A stretch of 14,516 nt of DNA, taken from positions 1 to 14,516 of the forward strand of contig JASMLY010000016.1 of NCBI GenBank assembly GCA_030748455.1. Direction: 5' to 3'. The notes under the pieces were generated by a model that ran no database searches, was not told the origin of the DNA, and saw only the letters and a program-made list of their open reading frames with translations. A program made the translations under genes and the position numbers. The stretch's first letter is position 1; the number at the start of each line of letters is the position of its first letter. This document shows, piece after piece, positions 11,794 to 14,516 of the stretch. Source of the DNA: Phycisphaerales bacterium. Its GTDB lineage: Bacteria; Planctomycetota; Phycisphaerae; Phycisphaerales; SM1A02.

Positions 11794-13737
11794 TCAATCG
11801 ATCGTGAGGGTCCCGCTGCCACTTGCACCTTCCCATCCGCCAATTCGGATGTAGTAGGTTTGCCCTTCAGTTACGCTGAGATCAACTGCTGAGTAGTAAG
11901 ATTGGCAACCGCTTTCGCCACTTGCATCACCATTGCACGCAACTTGTGATCCACAATCGCCTGCGTAGATAGCCATCGAAGTGTCGTAACTAGAAGAGTC
12001 ACACGTGGTGAAGTGTGCATTACCTGAAAACTCGGCAACCCATGAGAACCAAATATCTTGAGAATTTGACCAATTCATATAGGTGCCAGAACACATTGAA
12101 TCATCTGGTTCAGGGCTACTTGGCGTAGCGCTTGTTGTTTCAAAAGAGTTTGCTCCAACTGCAGCAACCATTGCATTTTCACATTCGTCACCAGCGCCAG
12201 GGCAATTTGTTGATGCACACGTTGATTCGTCACCAAAGTAACTTCCGCCAACTTCATCACAATCGTTTGAACTGAGTTCAGAACACGTTGCATCACCAGT
12301 ACAGCATGCACCAGTGACGATGCATTCAGAACCCCAGACATCGACGATTGCCAAGAGATCGGAAACATCAACGCAACAACTTCCGTCAACATCACCAACT
12401 GGGCGATAGGTGCCATCGCCGCAATCTCCCCAATTGTCGATCACACCAAGGACATCTGCAACATTCACATAGCCATCACCTGTGACATCGATCGAGCATG
12501 TGCCAACAGGAAGTGTGCAAGGATCCAAAATACCGAGTTCCCAAACAAACAATCCGCTCTCAAGGTCACTACCGATCACAGTGCCACTTGGGAAAAATGG
12601 ATAGACGTTCCAAAGGCCATTAAAACTCGCATTGTCATTGCTTGGATACGTATCAAAGTAACCATAAGGCACAGGATTTGTCTGGTTTGTGGCATCAAAC
12701 ACACGCAATCCAGAACGGTAATTTGCTTCAAAGATCATGCCGTTATGTGTATACAAATTGTGGTCAATTGAAGTCGATCCACTTGTAAATGTACCGACGA
12801 GGTAGGGGTTTGAGAGATCTTCAACGTTAATAACTCGTGTTGTTGTGAGTGTGCCGTTGTATTGTTCATCGAGCTCATCATTGAGATAAAAGAGCGTGCG
12901 ATCCTCAGAGAGCCACCCTTGGTGTGAGTACTGTGCGCCACTGTAGTACGATTGTCCAACGACGAATGTATTCGATTTGTTGGTGACATCAACAATCGTA
13001 AGCCCTGTGTCTGTCCAGCCGCTATTAAAGCCAGCACAACAGAATGCAATTTGGCGACCTGCATACGGCCCCTCAGTGTACGTAACCACTTGGGCATCAT
13101 GGACGTATCGATCGCTCCATTGTCCCACCTCTGTTGGAGATGCGGGATTTGCTAAGCTGTAAATTTTTAACCCATCATTGTTCGCACCGGTTCTGTATAG
13201 AAAACCACTTTCGGTATCAATTGCAACGTTGTGAGAAGTACCCGAACCAGCTGAGTTTAAGGTTTGCACCTGTCCCAAATCAATATTTGCGAGATTGAAA
13301 ACTTGCACACCTCCGCCACCTTCACTTACTGCATACATATACGTTCCGTACGTTTTGATGTCACGCCAAAGGCTGTTGGGTCCCGATAGTATGGCAATAA
13401 CTTGCGCATTCCCTGGATTTGTAATTTCTACAATCACTGTGCTATCACTCGTTCCCATGAGTGCGTACTCTCTTCCCGACCCCGAAACATATCCCCAACA
13501 ATCATTTCCAGATTCAGCTCCATCGAGTTCATTCAGGGGAAGCCAGGACTTGAGTTGCACATTTTCTGAATCGAACAAGAGTGATCGGTTTTCGCCGGGG
13601 TGTTGGTCGGCTCGGAAGGCTTGAGCGAATACAGCAGGTTGTCGATCGTTGATTTTTGGATCGTCTTGGTGCGCCACTAACAATGTGGCTGTCAGTGTGG
13701 TCGTCAGTGTCGCGATGGCAATTGTTGATTTTGACAT
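11794..13737 (-). CDS. Secreted choice-of-anchor-B family protein with internal dockerin-like repeats
   Basis: A 647-residue exported protein. Residues 1-22 form a Sec-type signal peptide. Residues ~35-398 are a beta-propeller-like 'choice-of-anchor B' domain with LVIVD-type blades: DCWGYVSGSGREYALMGTSD, LWRDIKTYGTYMYAVSEGGG, SHNVAIDTESGFLYR, YVHDAQVV, SIDHNLYTHNGMIFEANYRSGLRVFDA. Residues ~400-470 hold two dockerin-like EF-hand repeats (DVTGDGYVNVADVLGVIDNWG and DVDGSCCVDVSDLLAIVDVWG). Then a Cys-rich linker starting GACCTGDATC and a C-terminal beta-sandwich (~515-647) with DIWFSW, YDTSMAIY, CGSQVACN and GQTYYIRIGG, which resembles PPC-like domains. ATG 13737 is supported by AAGGA 5 nt upstream and by the signal peptide; a longer frame to 13935 is not. 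Function unknown; surface attachment is likely but inferred. Confidence 0.88.
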   Translation of the reverse strand: MSKSTIAIATLTTTLTATLLVAHQDDPKINDRQPAVFAQAFRADQHPGENRSLLFDSENVQLKSWLPLNELDGAESGNDCWGYVSGSGREYALMGTSDSTVIVEITNPGNAQVIAILSGPNSLWRDIKTYGTYMYAVSEGGGGVQVFNLANIDLGQVQTLNSAGSGTSHNVAIDTESGFLYRTGANNDGLKIYSLANPASPTEVGQWSDRYVHDAQVVTYTEGPYAGRQIAFCCAGFNSGWTDTGLTIVDVTNKSNTFVVGQSYYSGAQYSHQGWLSEDRTLFYLNDELDEQYNGTLTTTRVINVEDLSNPYLVGTFTSGSTSIDHNLYTHNGMIFEANYRSGLRVFDATNQTNPVPYGYFDTYPSNDNASFNGLWNVYPFFPSGTVIGSDLESGLFVWELGILDPCTLPVGTCSIDVTGDGYVNVADVLGVIDNWGDCGDGTYRPVGDVDGSCCVDVSDLLAIVDVWGSECIVTGACCTGDATCSELSSNDCDEVGGSYFGDESTCASTNCPGAGDECENAMVAAVGANSFETTSATPSSPEPDDSMCSGTYMNWSNSQDIWFSWVAEFSGNAHFTTCDSSSYDTSMAIYAGDCGSQVACNGDASGESGCQSYYSAVDLSVTEGQTYYIRIGGWEGASGSGTLTID

Positions 13738-13742
13738 GGTCT

Positions 13743-13747
13743 TCCTT
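13743..13747 (-). promoter_or_regulatory. Shine-Dalgarno of the anchor-B gene
   Basis: AAGGA on the minus strand, 5 nt before the ATG at 13737. It supports this start over in-frame ATGs further upstream, which would place about 66 residues before the signal peptide. Confidence 0.6.
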
Positions 13748-13825
13748 TTCTTTGTAACCCTCAGGATAGCCCAAAAAAGCGGGTTTGGCGAGCGTAATCT
13801 AGAGTATTTCCCAAACATACGTGCA

Positions 13826-14516
13826 TTATGGTTCGCAAGATCCCCAATTCCCAACAGTTGTGAGCAAATCTCCAACTGCAACCACACCATCTCCATCGAT
13901 ATCTGCACCTGCATCACTCGTCCCCCAAGCATCAATGATCGAGAGGAGGTCGGTCACATTCACAGTTCCATCTTGATTGACGTCGCCGATGCAAGAATCC
14001 CCACAATCGATGATTTCGAGTTGGAGGTTGTCGATCCCTCCTTCAACAATGCTCTGGGGGTCGGCGTCTTCTATGAGGAATGCGACTTGCATTTGATCAG
14101 TTGGTTGGACAAACTCACTGACAACGAAACTTGTTGTTTCCCACTCAGAGTTTGTCCCGTATGTGGAGTGCACTGCATACCATTCAACTCCACCATCGTT
14201 GCTAATGAATGTGTCGAGGTGATCGGTGCTTTGGCTATCGAAAAACCACCGTGCATAGGAAATGATTCCGTCGGTTCCTTCCATAGTAAAGACCGGTGAA
14301 GCGAGCGAAGTCCAACCGCCATCTACGTCTGCAGTTCCAGCTGAACCGTTCACTTCTCCATTTTCTGTGACAAAACATTTGATGTTTTGGGAGCCTCCTG
14401 TAGCATCATCTTCGGGTGCTGCCATAGTGGAATTGTAAATCGTGCCATTTGGATCAACACATTCCCAAGCGCCAGTCGTTAAACCGCCACCTGTTTGGAC
14501 TGACCAAGTTGAAACA
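13826..14516 (-). CDS. Secreted protein with C-terminal dockerin-like repeats, 5'-truncated by the window edge
   Basis: The frame is open to the right edge, so the N-terminus and any catalytic domain are missing; about 230 C-terminal residues are visible. They begin within a beta-sandwich domain (WSVQTGGGLTTGAWECVDP ... GGWTSLASPVFTMEGTDGIISYARWFFD ... DTFISNDGGVEWYAVHSTYG), a carbohydrate-binding-like module that in Phycisphaerales often follows a peptidase or other enzyme domain. Then come two dockerin-like EF-hand repeats, DVNQDGTVNVTDLLSIIDAWG and DIDGDGVVAVGDLLTTVGNWG, ending in SCEP. The ATG at 14425 is internal, not a start. The stop lies 88 bp before the start of the anchor-B gene on the same strand; the two may be co-transcribed. 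The domain seen does not tell what the enzyme, if any, does. Confidence 0.82.
   Translation of the reverse strand, partial: VSTWSVQTGGGLTTGAWECVDPNGTIYNSTMAAPEDDATGGSQNIKCFVTENGEVNGSAGTADVDGGWTSLASPVFTMEGTDGIISYARWFFDSQSTDHLDTFISNDGGVEWYAVHSTYGTNSEWETTSFVVSEFVQPTDQMQVAFLIEDADPQSIVEGGIDNLQLEIIDCGDSCIGDVNQDGTVNVTDLLSIIDAWGTSDAGADIDGDGVVAVGDLLTTVGNWGSCEP

Overview
The window looks like a piece of a planctomycete chromosome, most likely from the class Phycisphaerae. The best evidence is at the right end: two secreted proteins carry dockerin-like 'GDV..DG.VNV.DLL..I..WG' repeats, one of them next to a 'GACC..G.C' cysteine-rich linker, a combination I associate with Phycisphaerales. The Lys-rich DksA-like protein and the very compact gene layout fit this. 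Base composition is moderate, and many starts lack a clear Shine-Dalgarno sequence. All lineage and function statements rest on recognising motifs by eye; no search was run.

Layout from left to right. (1) Bases 1-3113 hold housekeeping genes: the 3' part of truB (+), which overlaps convergently with lspA (-); a Lys-rich DksA-like regulator translationally coupled to lspA through ATGA; and accA (-), encoding the acetyl-CoA carboxylase alpha subunit. (2) proC (+, proline synthesis) diverges from accA with only 18 bp between the starts and ends in a rho-independent terminator. (3) A 12-bp tandem repeat array (4005-4088) follows. (4) An ABC-2 permease and its ATPase (-) are coupled by ATGA. (5) A UbiD-family decarboxylase (+) diverges from the ATPase and overlaps convergently by 24 bp with mltA (-), a lipoprotein lytic transglycosylase that would itself be a substrate of LspA. 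(6) tatA (+) is followed by a second, longer array of the same 12-bp repeat (9878-10009) and an 18-bp perfect palindrome. (7) A small cupin (-) and a YcjF-like membrane protein (+) come next. (8) Between the YcjF-like gene and the secreted-protein genes is a stretch with no protein gene (11459-11793). It looks like a structured noncoding RNA gene on the minus strand, with a strong intrinsic terminator and several hairpins whose G-U pairs work only on that strand. (9) A choice-of-anchor-B secreted protein and the 3' part of another dockerin-like secreted protein (-) run off the right edge.

The most notable observations are the paired dodecamer arrays, each placed between convergent genes and bracketed by hairpin-forming units, and the candidate minus-strand RNA at about 11475-11698. 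The protein-coding genes are largely recognisable families. No phage, transposase, CRISPR or tRNA gene is visible.
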